The notes under the pieces: generated by a model
The model's database searches: none
What the model was told of the DNA's origin: nothing
The model's input: the letters and a program-made list of their open reading frames with translations, nothing else
Source: Microtetraspora sp. NBRC 13810
GTDB taxonomy: Bacteria > Actinomycetota > Actinomycetes > Streptosporangiales > Streptosporangiaceae
Assembly (NCBI RefSeq): GCF_030268685.1
Contig: NZ_BSRQ01000009.1
Coordinates: 62,001-126,000 of the forward strand
DNA length: 64,000 bases
Reading direction: 5' to 3'
Program-made: the position numbers and the translations under genes
Shown: piece after piece, positions 33,042 through 40,505 of the stretch
Layout: every line of letters begins with the position of its first letter
How positions within the stretch are numbered: the stretch's first letter is position 1

Positions 33042-33872
33042 GTGACCAAGACCATCGTCATAGCGGGCGCCACCGGGGGCATGGGCAGATCCCTGGCCCT
33101 GGACCGCCTGCGCAGAGGGGACACCGTCCTGGCCGTCGGCAGCGGCCCCGGCGACCACCTGCGCACGGCGGCGCTCGGGATACCGCATGGGGAAGAACGG
33201 CTGCGCTTCCTGCGCGCCGACCTCAGCTCGATCGCGGAGAACCGGCGGGTGATCGAGCACGTGACCGTCCACCACCCCGTGATCGACGCCCTCGTCCTGA
33301 CCGCCAACCGCCCGCACCTCCGCCGCCGGGAGACGCCGGACGGCCTGGAGTACACCTTCGCCCTCTACTACCTGAGCCGCTACCTCCTCGGCCACGGCCT
33401 GCGCGAGGCGCTGGAGGCGAGCCCAGCCCCTGTCATCCTCAACGTCGCCGGAGCCGGGAACACCGCGGGTTCGATCAGCTGGGACGATCCGCAACTGGAA
33501 CGCCGGTACAGCATGCTGCGCGCCCAACTCCAGGCCGGCCGCGCCAACGACCTGCTCGGCGTCTCCTTCGCCGCCCAGGCCGGCGACAGGATCAGATACG
33601 TGCTGTACCACCCCGGCTTCACCGACAGCGGCAGCCTCGCGGCTCTCCCCCAGCCCCTGAGAACCCTGCTCACCGTCTACGCGAGGTTCGCCGCCCGCTC
33701 CCTCGACCAGGTGATCCCCCCGATGAGCGACCTCCTCGACCACCCCCCACCGGCCCCCCTCACCGCCATAGACCGAGGCACCCCCGTCCCCCTCACCCTG
33801 AGAACCTTCACCCCCGCCACCGCCCACCGCCTGACCACCCTCACCGAAAAACTCCTCACCACACAGAAGTGA
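33042..33872 (+). CDS. SDR family NAD(P)-dependent oxidoreductase
   Basis: A 276-residue short-chain dehydrogenase-like protein with TIVIAGATGGMGRSLAL (NADP-type GxxxGxG) at the N-terminus and LTANRP in place of the usual NNAG. The catalytic region lacks an obvious YxxxK: the tyrosine near ERRYSMLRAQLQAGRAN is followed by other residues. This resembles divergent WW-domain-oxidoreductase-like SDRs. The GTG at 33042 has a GGGAGGA site. Control by the divergent HxlR regulator is likely. Substrate unknown. Confidence 0.8.
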   Translation: MTKTIVIAGATGGMGRSLALDRLRRGDTVLAVGSGPGDHLRTAALGIPHGEERLRFLRADLSSIAENRRVIEHVTVHHPVIDALVLTANRPHLRRRETPDGLEYTFALYYLSRYLLGHGLREALEASPAPVILNVAGAGNTAGSISWDDPQLERRYSMLRAQLQAGRANDLLGVSFAAQAGDRIRYVLYHPGFTDSGSLAALPQPLRTLLTVYARFAARSLDQVIPPMSDLLDHPPPAPLTAIDRGTPVPLTLRTFTPATAHRLTTLTEKLLTTQK

Positions 33873-33946
33873 ATGACCACCGGCGACGAACCGGCCTCAT
33901 CGTGCTCTTCGGTGGGCGGGCCGTGCCGGACGGGGGTGGTAGCGGT

Positions 33947-33952
33947 TAGCCT
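33947..33952 (+). promoter_or_regulatory. -10 element of a leaderless promoter (ychJ-like gene)
   Basis: TAGCCT ends six bases before the GTG start at 33959, matching the leaderless layout seen at several other genes in this window. Confidence 0.45.
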
Positions 33953-33958
33953 CGCAGG

Positions 33959-34378
33959 GTGAAAGGCACCTCGCGCTCTCGCCGTACCCCGCCGCGTGGC
34001 GACGGCCCCTGTCCGTGCGGTCTGTCCGCCTCCTACGGTCAGTGCTGCGGCCGGTTCCACGCCGGGCAGGCCGCGCCGACGGCGGAGGCGCTCATGCGCT
34101 CGCGCTTCTCCGCGTTCGCCGTCGAGGACGAGGCTTACCTGCTGCGCACCTGGCATCCCAGCACCCGGCCGCCCCGCGTCGACTTCGACCGGGACATGCG
34201 CTGGAGCACCCTGGAGATCGAGAACGTCACGGACGGCACCCCCTTCCACACCGCCGGCACCGTCACCTTCCGCGCCCACTACACCCACCGCGGCCGCCCC
34301 GGCCAACTCCGCGAGCAGAGCCGCTTCGCCCGCCACGAGGGCGCCTGGACCTACCTCGACGGCGACACCTCCGGCTGA
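33959..34378 (+). CDS. YchJ family metal-binding protein
   Basis: A 139-residue protein. It opens with a SEC-C-like zinc motif, CPCG-x8-CCGRFH (residues 18-33), and continues with the YchJ/NTF2-like fold: TAEALMRSRFSAFAVEDEAYLLRTWHPSTRP and, near the end, VTFRAHYT and REQSRFARHEGAWTYLDGD in order. Length and motif order match YchJ proteins, whose role is not settled. The GTG start at 33959 has TAGCCT six bases upstream. It stands alone. Confidence 0.9.
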   Translation: MKGTSRSRRTPPRGDGPCPCGLSASYGQCCGRFHAGQAAPTAEALMRSRFSAFAVEDEAYLLRTWHPSTRPPRVDFDRDMRWSTLEIENVTDGTPFHTAGTVTFRAHYTHRGRPGQLREQSRFARHEGAWTYLDGDTSG

Positions 34379-34554
34379 ACCGGCGGCCGGATGCCACGAC
34401 CCGGACCGGCCCCGGCACGCTTCCGGTGTGCCCCGGATCAGGAGCGCAGGAGCGGAACCTGACGAAAGTCAGGGGTGGACCGTGCCCTTCGGGCCCTGTG
34501 CCACCAGAACGTGATCCCTGGCGTGGCCGCCGCCGACGAGACGACGGGAGTGCG

Positions 34555-34864
34555 CCGGTCCGGCTCATCGTCGACCTGGTGCCGGCCGGGCTCACCTTGC
34601 TGAGCGTGCTCCTCGGCATCCGTAACCTGCGCCGCACCCGGGACTGGGCGGCGCGGGCCGCCACCCGGCCGTCGTGGCGGCTCGTCCCGCGCCTGGCGCC
34701 CCGGCTCGTCCCCCTCGTCCTGCTGATCGGCCTGCCCGGCCTGATCGGCCGGCTCGTCGGCGGCGGGCGGGACCTGACCTTCTTCCAGCTGTGCCACTAC
34801 TCGGCGCCACTGGTCATCTGGGCGGCGGTCGCGGCCACGATGAACGCCGGCGTGCTGGCCGCCC
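34555..34864 (+). pseudogene. Remnant: C-terminal membrane part of a serine-hydrolase-like protein
   Basis: In frame 1 the translation gives VRLIVDLVPAGLTLLSVLLG, then a basic stretch with RDWAARAATRPSWRL and two more hydrophobic helices (LVPLVLLIGLPGLIGRLVGG and IWAAVAATMNAGVLAAR). This looks like the C-terminal membrane segment that follows the beta-lactamase-like domain in many actinomycete serine hydrolases. No start codon with a ribosome site and no catalytic domain precede it. The similarity rests on memory of the family, so the parent assignment is tentative. Confidence 0.45.
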
Positions 34865-34963
34865 GTCAAGGGCTACGTCAGCGCCATCTTCATCCGCCTC
34901 GACCTGCGCAACCGCGTCCAGGCGGCCATCCTCGCCCACGAAACGGGCCTCATCCCGCAGTGA
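34865..34963 (+). pseudogene. Remnant: C-terminus of a LuxR/NarL-type response regulator
   Basis: In frame 2, directly abutting the previous remnant, 32 codons read VKGYVSAIFIRLDLRNRVQA and then AILAHETGLIPQ before a TGA stop. This is the second half of a LuxR helix-turn-helix and the typical YETGL-like end of NarL regulators. The receiver domain and first helices are absent. It indicates a deletion joining two unrelated genes. Confidence 0.65.
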
Positions 34964-35049
34964 CGCCCATACCCCCGCGAGCGGACAGGCGCCCGCAGTA
35001 CCGCCGAACGGCTGGTGCCGCCCGGGGGAGATAGGACAGATTGGTAACC

Positions 35050-35793
35050 ATGGAACGCCAGTTCATCAGCCACCTCGCCCACCGGGACCATCCCATCGCC
35101 GCGCCGGTCTCCGGCGCCCACGTGACCCGGCTGCTGCGCCGGGCCCGGCTGCCCGAAGGGGCGAGGATCCTGGATCTCGGCTGCGGTGAGGCGGCCTGGA
35201 CACTGCGCGCCCTGGCGCTCTACGAGGACGCGACCGCCGACGGCGTCGACATCTCCCCCGTCGCGCTCAAGGCCGCCGAGGAGAACGCGGACATCCAGGG
35301 CGTCTGGGAGCGCATCCGGCTGCACGAGAAGCCGGCCGCCGACTTCCCCGCGGTCGAGCGGTACGACCTGGTGATCTGCGTCGGGGCGACGCACGCGTTC
35401 GGCGGACTCGGCCCCACCCTCGACCACGTACGGCGCTACCTGCGGCCGAACGGGCTGGCGCTCGTCGGCGAGGGATTCTGGGAGCGCGAGCCGACACCGG
35501 AGGCGCTCACCCGGCTGGACGCCAAGCCGTCTGACCTCCTCGACCTACCCGGTACGGTCGCCGCCGCCGAGTCCACCGGTTTCCACACGGTCTACGCCTA
35601 CACCAGCGACCTGTCCGAATGGGATGACTACGAGTGGTCCTGGACGGGGACACTCCTCCGCTGGGCCAACGAGAACCCCGGCCCGGACGCCGACAAGGCC
35701 CGCGCAGCCGCCCTCGAACACCGCGACATGTGGCTGCACGGCTACCGCCGGACCCTCGGCTTCGTCACCCTCCTGCTCCAGCGAACGGGCTGA
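35050..35793 (+). CDS. Class I SAM-dependent methyltransferase
   Basis: A 247-residue methyltransferase. ILDLGCGEAAWTLRAL is motif I, DGVDISPVAL the acidic loop binding SAM ribose, YDLVICVGATHAFGGLGPTL motif IV, and YLRPNGLALVGEGFWERE the next strand and loop, typical of the methyltransf_25/11 family. I choose the ATG at 35050; TTG or GTG starts three codons earlier are possible. The substrate is unknown. It stands alone downstream of the remnants. Confidence 0.85.
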   Translation: MERQFISHLAHRDHPIAAPVSGAHVTRLLRRARLPEGARILDLGCGEAAWTLRALALYEDATADGVDISPVALKAAEENADIQGVWERIRLHEKPAADFPAVERYDLVICVGATHAFGGLGPTLDHVRRYLRPNGLALVGEGFWEREPTPEALTRLDAKPSDLLDLPGTVAAAESTGFHTVYAYTSDLSEWDDYEWSWTGTLLRWANENPGPDADKARAAALEHRDMWLHGYRRTLGFVTLLLQRTG

Positions 35794-35972
35794 CCGCCGC
35801 GATCCCAACATGCCGCGCCTGTCGGGATCTCGGGAAGCGTGGTGTCCGCGCCAGCGGGCGTGGCTCAGCCTGGCCGTCATGAGCGCGTAGGCGGGTTGGC
35901 TTGTGGTGACACCTGTCGCCGAAGAAGGTTTGCGATCAGGTCACGAAAGCGGCCAAGTGGCCTCACGTTGAC

Positions 35973-35978
35973 TAGCCT
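35973..35978 (+). promoter_or_regulatory. -10 element of a leaderless promoter (lgt)
   Basis: TAGCCT ends seven bases before the ATG of lgt at 35986, and no ribosome binding site is visible in between. Confidence 0.45.
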
Positions 35979-35985
35979 CACCGGC

Positions 35986-36882
35986 ATGCCCCTTGCCTCG
36001 ATTCCGAGCCCTCCCGAAGGGGTGTGGTTTCTCGGATTCATCCCGATCCGGGCCTACGCATTGTGCTTCCTCGTCGCGATCGCCTTCGGCATCTGGCTCG
36101 GCGAGCGCCGCTGGCGTGCCCGCGGCGGCGAGAAGGGCACGATCAGCGACATCGCGATCCCCGGAGTGGTCTTCGGTCTGATCGGCGCCCGCCTCTACCA
36201 CGTCATCACCGACTGGCAGACCTACTTCGGCCCGCGCGCGATCAAGGAGCCCTACCAGGCGCTGTTCATCTGGGAAGGCGGGCTGAGCATCTGGGGCGCG
36301 GTCGCCCTGGGCGGCGTGGGCGTGTGGCTGGCCTGCCGCCGCCGCGGGCTGCCTCTGGGCGCCGTGGCCGACGCGATCGCGCCCGGCATCGCGTTCGGGC
36401 AGGCGATCGCCCGCTGGGGCAACTGGTTCAACCAGGAGCTGTACGGCAGTCCGACCACGTTGCCGTGGGGCCTGGAGATCGACCAGGCGCACGGCGGCGA
36501 GCCAGGCGTGCTCTACCACCCGACGTTCCTGTACGAGTCACTGTGGAACACGGCACTCGGTTTCGCACTGATCCTGGCCGGCAGGCGGTTCACCCTGCGC
36601 CACGGCCGCCTGTTCGCCCTCTACGTCGCCGGCTACACGTTCGGGCGGTTCTGGATCGAGGGCCTGCGGATCGACCCGGTGGGCGGAGTGGACTACGCGG
36701 TGACGCTCCTGGGACTGCGGATCAACCAGTGGACCTCGATCGTGCTGTTCGCCGGCGCACTGGCCTACCTCTGGCTGACACGCAACAAGGACACCGAACA
36801 CCTCGCGGCCCCGCCCTCACCCCCCAAGACCCCACACGAGAAGAACGACGCCCAGCCCCCCGACCCCGTCGAACGCACCTGA
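35986..36882 (+). CDS. lgt: Prolipoprotein diacylglyceryl transferase
   Basis: A 298-residue polytopic enzyme that adds diacylglyceryl from phosphatidylglycerol to the lipobox cysteine of prolipoproteins. Seven hydrophobic segments carry the Lgt landmarks: GARLYHVITDW with the conserved histidine, EGGLSIWG, the signature GQAIARWGNWFNQELYG with essential Arg and Asn, HPTFLYESLWN, and FGRFWIEGLR with the second essential Arg. A Pro/Glu/Lys-rich tail ends the protein. The ATG at 35986 fits a leaderless start. The gene is not next to trp genes, where many actinomycetes keep lgt. Confidence 0.95.
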   Translation: MPLASIPSPPEGVWFLGFIPIRAYALCFLVAIAFGIWLGERRWRARGGEKGTISDIAIPGVVFGLIGARLYHVITDWQTYFGPRAIKEPYQALFIWEGGLSIWGAVALGGVGVWLACRRRGLPLGAVADAIAPGIAFGQAIARWGNWFNQELYGSPTTLPWGLEIDQAHGGEPGVLYHPTFLYESLWNTALGFALILAGRRFTLRHGRLFALYVAGYTFGRFWIEGLRIDPVGGVDYAVTLLGLRINQWTSIVLFAGALAYLWLTRNKDTEHLAAPPSPPKTPHEKNDAQPPDPVERT

Positions 36883-36991
36883 CGCGACCAACCCCGACCA
36901 GGTGCTGTCAGGGCAGGGGCAGGCGCTCCGTTCGGGTTCTTGAACGAATACTGCTGGGTGGTAGTGCTCTGTTTCACGCAGCGATAGTCGC

Positions 36992-37345
36992 CTACTCCGT
37001 GTCCTTGGGGTGTCGAGGCGATGCGTAGATCACCCAGACGGTATGAGTGGTGTCATCGATGACATAACGCACGCGCCCACCGCTGGTGACCTCGAACTCC
37101 CACTGCTCCAAGTCCTTGCCGTTGTGACGATGAGTCGCAAGGTCGCCACGTAGACGATGCTGCCGATCGTGGCTGGAGCCCGTACGGGGGTCGACCCGCA
37201 GCATCTCGAAGCATCGACGCGTATTGGCCAGGGCATGTCGGCACAGCTCTTCCCAGCCCCGGACCGCGTCGCTGGTACCGAACCGGACGTCCCACTCGTC
37301 GTCCGGAGGCGGCACTGTAACCCGATCTCCGCGCTTTGGGCTCAT
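36992..37345 (-). CDS. RelE-superfamily-like toxin
   Basis: A 117-residue basic protein. The C-terminal half (GKDLEQWEFEVTSGGRVRYV, then DDTTHTVWVIYASPRHPKDTE) has the RelE/ParE-like strand order with the final basic YASPRHPK. A central RLRGDL matches the usual RLKG segment. Its ATG overlaps the stop of the upstream antitoxin gene (ATGA), the order expected of a type II toxin-antitoxin pair. Ribosome-dependent mRNA cleavage is the family activity, not shown here. The first 25 residues are extra relative to short RelE proteins. Confidence 0.75.
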   Translation of the reverse strand: MSPKRGDRVTVPPPDDEWDVRFGTSDAVRGWEELCRHALANTRRCFEMLRVDPRTGSSHDRQHRLRGDLATHRHNGKDLEQWEFEVTSGGRVRYVIDDTTHTVWVIYASPRHPKDTE

Positions 37346-37812
37346 GCCGAAACCTGCACCGGCCCGAAGTCACCGCTCGTGGGCTTGCGAGCCTCGGCGT
37401 AGTGCGCAGGGTCTGCCTTGATTCTGGCAGTGGCCCGCCAGCCCGCGATGACCTCTTGACTGGTGGCATCGACGTCGAGCTCGGCCGCGTCGGAGAGCGC
37501 CTCGACCAGTTCCAGTGTGAACGCACGCAACTCGGCCGAAGACAGATGGCGAACCCAGGGGAAGACCTCCGGCATGGCGATGACCAGCGCACGCGCGGTG
37601 GGGTCGTGCTTGATCAACGCAAGGAACAATCGGGACGCGGTGGCCAGCGTCCGTTCGCGCTCCTCTTCGCGGTCAGCCGCGGTCAAGTAGAAATCTGGAG
37701 CATCTCGATGTGTGACACGCACCCGTCCAAGGCGCGCCGCGCGCTCGGCGACCGCTCGCGGGTTTCTCGACAAATCAGAAAAGGTCACTGCGTCGGCATG
37801 GCTAGCGCTCAT
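37342..37812 (-). CDS. Phd/YefM-like antitoxin with C-terminal extension
   Basis: A 156-residue protein. The N-terminal 50 residues (VTFSDLSRNPRAVAERAARL, then RVRVTHRDAPDFYLTAADRE) match prevent-host-death antitoxins. The remaining 100 residues are helical and acidic, longer than the toxin-binding tail of classical Phd. The ATG at 37812 is chosen because TACACT lies six bases upstream, a leaderless start, with a palindromic operator next to it. It is coupled to the RelE-like gene. The in-frame extension to 37944 would read through the operator. Confidence 0.78.
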   Translation of the reverse strand: MSASHADAVTFSDLSRNPRAVAERAARLGRVRVTHRDAPDFYLTAADREEERERTLATASRLFLALIKHDPTARALVIAMPEVFPWVRHLSSAELRAFTLELVEALSDAAELDVDATSQEVIAGWRATARIKADPAHYAEARKPTSGDFGPVQVSA

Positions 37813-37823
37813 CGCATCAGTGT

Positions 37824-37845
37824 ACGTCAGAACACGTTCTGATGT
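37824..37845. promoter_or_regulatory. Operator of the Phd/RelE-like toxin-antitoxin operon
   Basis: Inverted repeat with ten-base arms ACGTCAGAAC and GTTCTGATGT, separated by AC, one mismatch. It abuts the TACACT -10 element (minus strand, 37824-37819) of the antitoxin gene, so the antitoxin or its complex with toxin probably represses here. Confidence 0.65.
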
Positions 37846-38004
37846 GGGTGGTCGATCCATGACGGTAGAGCGTGTCCACACCTCCCGGATCTTGTTCCTG
37901 CGACAGTAAGATCGCCTTAGGAACTCAGCCACCCACAGGCGCAATGCCCGCCGGGCAGGAGACCCCGGTACCGCCCATCGTGCATTACCAGGTGGCCCTG
38001 GCCC

Positions 38005-38421
38005 TCAAAGCCCGACGATCTTGACGGTTTTCCCACAGAGCTTGCTCATGTCGTCTTCGTCGGAGGTGAGGATGAGAACCGGCTTCACCGCACGGAGCGC
38101 CGTAGCGGCCACGACAGCATCGATGGCGTACTTATGGCCGTGAAGCCGGCTGCCACGCAGCAACTCGATCGCACGCGAACAGATCTCCTCGGTCACCGGC
38201 TCGATCCTCAGCCGCGACAGGTACCACTTGAGGCGATCACTTTTCACTCGCACGTCTTGAGCCTCGATCGGCGTCATCGCGCTGACGACGACCCGGAAGT
38301 CGTTGTCCTGCGCCTCCCGTACGATCGCGGTCACCCGCTGGTCGGCCTCACACCACTTGACGAGCCCGTCGCAGTCCAAGACGACGGTGCCCGCGCTCAG
38401 CTTGCTTCGTGCGCGCGCCAC
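38005..38421 (-). CDS. PIN domain toxin (VapC-like)
   Basis: A 138-residue PIN domain. The acidic residues of the nuclease site are in order: VVLDCDGLVKW near residue 15, AMTPIEAQD near 50, YAIDAVVAATAL near 100 and LTSDEDDM near 120. The GTG at 38421 follows GGAGGAGGA at good spacing and overlaps the antitoxin gene by 25 bases. VapC proteins cleave RNA, often tRNA; the target here is unknown. Confidence 0.85.
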   Translation of the reverse strand: MARARSKLSAGTVVLDCDGLVKWCEADQRVTAIVREAQDNDFRVVVSAMTPIEAQDVRVKSDRLKWYLSRLRIEPVTEEICSRAIELLRGSRLHGHKYAIDAVVAATALRAVKPVLILTSDEDDMSKLCGKTVKIVGL

Positions 38422-38708
38422 CCGTCCTCCTCCACGAGCTCGGGCGCGGACTTCACACTGCGGAACAGCTCAGCCGCCTCATCGCGAAACGCCTGCGGGA
38501 TCGGCCCCGAGGCCGCCTCGTTCGCCTGCAGCGCCTCCTCCAGCAGATCACGCTCGATCTGACGTTCCACCGCCGCATCCACGTACGCGGAGAATCCGCG
38601 CGCTCCAACACGTTCCCTGACCGCCCGGATGTTCCCCGAGCGCAGGGAGACGCTCACCTTGGCCGCCGGGCCATCCCCCGGTCCGAAGTCCCGCTCAGGC
38701 ATGCTCAT
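38397..38708 (-). CDS. Ribbon-helix-helix-type antitoxin
   Basis: A 103-residue antitoxin. AKVSVSLRSGNIRAVRERVG forms the beta strand and first helix of a ribbon-helix-helix domain, FSAYVDAAVERQIERDLLEE the second helix, and the acidic C-terminus (ELFRSVKSAPELVEEDGW) the toxin-binding tail. The ATG at 38708 has a perfect TAAACT box six bases upstream, a leaderless start. The PIN toxin gene follows with overlap. A 13-base palindrome lies just upstream. Confidence 0.82.
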   Translation of the reverse strand: MSMPERDFGPGDGPAAKVSVSLRSGNIRAVRERVGARGFSAYVDAAVERQIERDLLEEALQANEAASGPIPQAFRDEAAELFRSVKSAPELVEEDGWRAHEAS

Positions 38709-38720
38709 ACAACTAGTTTA

Positions 38721-38733
38721 CTACTTGAAGTAG
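38721..38733. promoter_or_regulatory. Operator of the RHH/PIN toxin-antitoxin operon
   Basis: CTACTT-G-AAGTAG is a perfect odd palindrome located directly upstream of the TAAACT box (38715-38720). AACTAGTT at 38711-38718 is a second small palindrome over the -10. Both fit repeated RHH sites. Confidence 0.62.
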
Positions 38734-38754
38734 CAATCCGTCGTGAGGTTGAGC

Positions 38755-39441
38755 CTACTCCCTTGCGGTCGTTAGCCCGGTCGGACAGGACCACTCGGAC
38801 GGGTCACCTAGCTTGACGCTGGTGCCGCCCAACCCGCAGTAGCCGTTCTTATTGCGCCAAAGGTACTGCTGGTGATACTCCTCGGCGTAGTAGAACGCGG
38901 GGGCCGGGGCTATCTCGGTGGTGATGGCGTGGTGGCCGGCCTGGGTGAGGGCCTGTTGGTAGGTGTCGCGGGAGGTCAGGGCGGACTTTTCCTGGGCGGG
39001 GCTGTGGTGGTAGATGGCCGAGCGGTACTGCGTGCCGATGTCGTTGCCCTGGCGCATGCCCTGGGTGGGGTCGTGGGCCTCCCAGAAGACGCGCAGGAGC
39101 TCCTCGTAGGAGACCTTGGCGGGGTCGAAGACGACCCGGACGACCTCGGTGTGGGCGGTGCGGCCGGTGCAGACCTCTTCGTAGGTGGGGTTGGGGGTGT
39201 GGCCGCCCTGGTAGCCGACGGCGGTGGTGAGCACGCCCTCGGTCTGCCAGAACTTGCGCTCGGCGCCCCAGAAGCAGCCCAGGCCGAAGTCGGCGATCTC
39301 GGCGCCCGCGGGGTGCGGCGGGGCGAGCGGGGCGTCCAGGACCGCGTGACGCGGGGGCACCGGTATGGGGGTTGAGCGGCCGGGGAGCGCGTCCTCAGCC
39401 GTGACCAGGGTTGTCTTGTTCCTGCCGAACAGCCAGCCCAT
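38755..39441 (-). CDS. msrA: Peptide methionine sulfoxide reductase A
   Basis: A 228-residue MsrA. The catalytic [14 protein letters not shown] with the nucleophile Cys lies near residue 56. [31 protein letters not shown] and YRSAIYHH follow in order, and [18 protein letters not shown] supplies the resolving Cys near the C-terminus. It reduces the S-epimer of methionine sulfoxide in proteins. The ATG at 39441 has GGAGGT five bases upstream. The 50-residue N-terminal extension is like that of enterobacterial MsrA. It is divergent from rarD. Confidence 0.94.
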   Translation of the reverse strand: MGWLFGRNKTTLVTAEDALPGRSTPIPVPPRHAVLDAPLAPPHPAGAEIADFGLGCFWGAERKFWQTEGVLTTAVGYQGGHTPNPTYEEVCTGRTAHTEVVRVVFDPAKVSYEELLRVFWEAHDPTQGMRQGNDIGTQYRSAIYHHSPAQEKSALTSRDTYQQALTQAGHHAITTEIAPAPAFYYAEEYHQQYLWRNKNGYCGLGGTSVKLGDPSEWSCPTGLTTARE

Positions 39442-39569
39442 GAGGCACCTCCATCGGGGGGGTTTTGCCTTCGGCAACCGCCTGGCGGCGGGGATTGTTC
39501 CCGAATAAGCATCACTACATAGTGCGACAAAGAACTGCTTATTTGTGCTGAACCCAGTAAGCACCGAAA
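39442..39569. promoter_or_regulatory. Divergent promoter region of msrA and rarD
   Basis: A 128-base A+T-richer gap. On the minus strand TTGTCG and TATTCG are spaced 17 bases; on the plus strand TTGTTC and CATAGT are also 17 apart. The dyad CACTA-CA-TAGTG (39513-39524) sits inside both, and AATAAGCA and TGCTTATT form a wider inverted repeat around it. Shared control is plausible. Confidence 0.4.
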
Positions 39570-40505
39570 ATGGGGGACATGCCTGATGAACGCCGCGGCC
39601 TCCTGTACGGTGTCGCCGCCTATGCCATGTGGGGCCTCTTCCCCCTCTACTGGCCGCTCCTCGAACCGGCGGGACCGGTGGAGATCCTCGCCCATCGCAT
39701 GGTCTGGTCCCTGGTGGCCGTGCTCGGCATCCTCGCGGTCCGGCGGCACTGGTCCTGGTTCGCACCTCTTGTCCGGCAGCCGAAGAAGGTCGCCCTGCTG
39801 GCGCTGGCCGCCCTGATCATCTCGGTCAACTGGGGCGTCTACATCTACGCGGTGAACACCGGGCACGTCGTCGAGAGCGCCCTCGGCTACTTCATCAGCC
39901 CGCTGGTCAGCGTGCTGTTCGGGGTGGTGCTGCTGCGCGAGCGGCTGCGCCGTACGCAGTGGGTGGCGGTCGGGCTCGGCACGATCGCGATGGTCGTGCT
40001 GGCCGTCGACTACGGCAGGCCGCCGTGGATCGCGCTGGTCCTCGCCGCGAGCTTCGGCACCTACGGCCTGATCAAGAAGATCGCGAACGTGGGGGCGGCG
40101 GAGAGCCTCACCGTCGAGACGCTGGCGTTTCTGGTGCCCGCCCTGGCGTACCTGTTCGTCCTGCAGGGCAGCGGTCAGGGGACCTTCGGCGGGCACGGGG
40201 TGGGGCACGCGGCGCTGCTCGCCCTCTCCGGGGTGATCACCGCGGTGCCGCTGCTCTTCTTCACCGCGGCGGCGATCCGGGTGCCGCTCACGGTGATCGG
40301 GCTGCTCCAGTACATCGCGCCGGTGCTGCAGTTCCTCGTCGGCGTGCTGATCATTCGCGAGACGATGCCGCCCAGCAGGTGGGCGGGTTTCGCCATCGTG
40401 TGGATAGCCCTCGCCATCTTCACCTGGGACAGTCTGCGCAACGCCCGCGCGACCCGGCGGTCCCCGGTGCCCCCCGTGCGTCAGCCGGAGCGGGCGACCA
40501 CGTAG
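39570..40505 (+). CDS. rarD: RarD-like EamA family transporter
   Basis: A 311-residue protein with ten hydrophobic segments. The RarD pattern is clear: [63 protein letters not shown] and, near the end, [14 protein letters not shown]. RarD proteins are DMT transporters of uncertain substrate, linked to chloramphenicol sensitivity in Pseudomonas. Met4 at 39579 may be the true start. The last 25 bases overlap the convergent polyprenyl synthase gene. Confidence 0.88.
   Translation: MGDMPDERRGLLYGVAAYAMWGLFPLYWPLLEPAGPVEILAHRMVWSLVAVLGILAVRRHWSWFAPLVRQPKKVALLALAALIISVNWGVYIYAVNTGHVVESALGYFISPLVSVLFGVVLLRERLRRTQWVAVGLGTIAMVVLAVDYGRPPWIALVLAASFGTYGLIKKIANVGAAESLTVETLAFLVPALAYLFVLQGSGQGTFGGHGVGHAALLALSGVITAVPLLFFTAAAIRVPLTVIGLLQYIAPVLQFLVGVLIIRETMPPSRWAGFAIVWIALAIFTWDSLRNARATRRSPVPPVRQPERATT

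Larger units (their letters stand above)
34379..35049. other. Region without an intact gene, holding gene remnants
   Basis: About 670 bases between the ychJ-like gene and the methyltransferase. The first 170 bases show nothing recognisable. Two adjoining remnants in different frames then fill 34555-34963 (listed separately). The remaining 80 bases precede the methyltransferase and may hold its promoter. Confidence 0.6.

Noticed and set aside
34015-35034. A 339-codon plus-strand frame through ychJ and the remnants
   Set aside because: It begins inside the ychJ-like gene in the wrong frame; only its middle portion carries a recognisable remnant.
35794-35985. Possible transposase remnant upstream of lgt
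   Set aside because: Translations in all frames gave only basic, low-complexity sequence and no terminal inverted repeats were seen.
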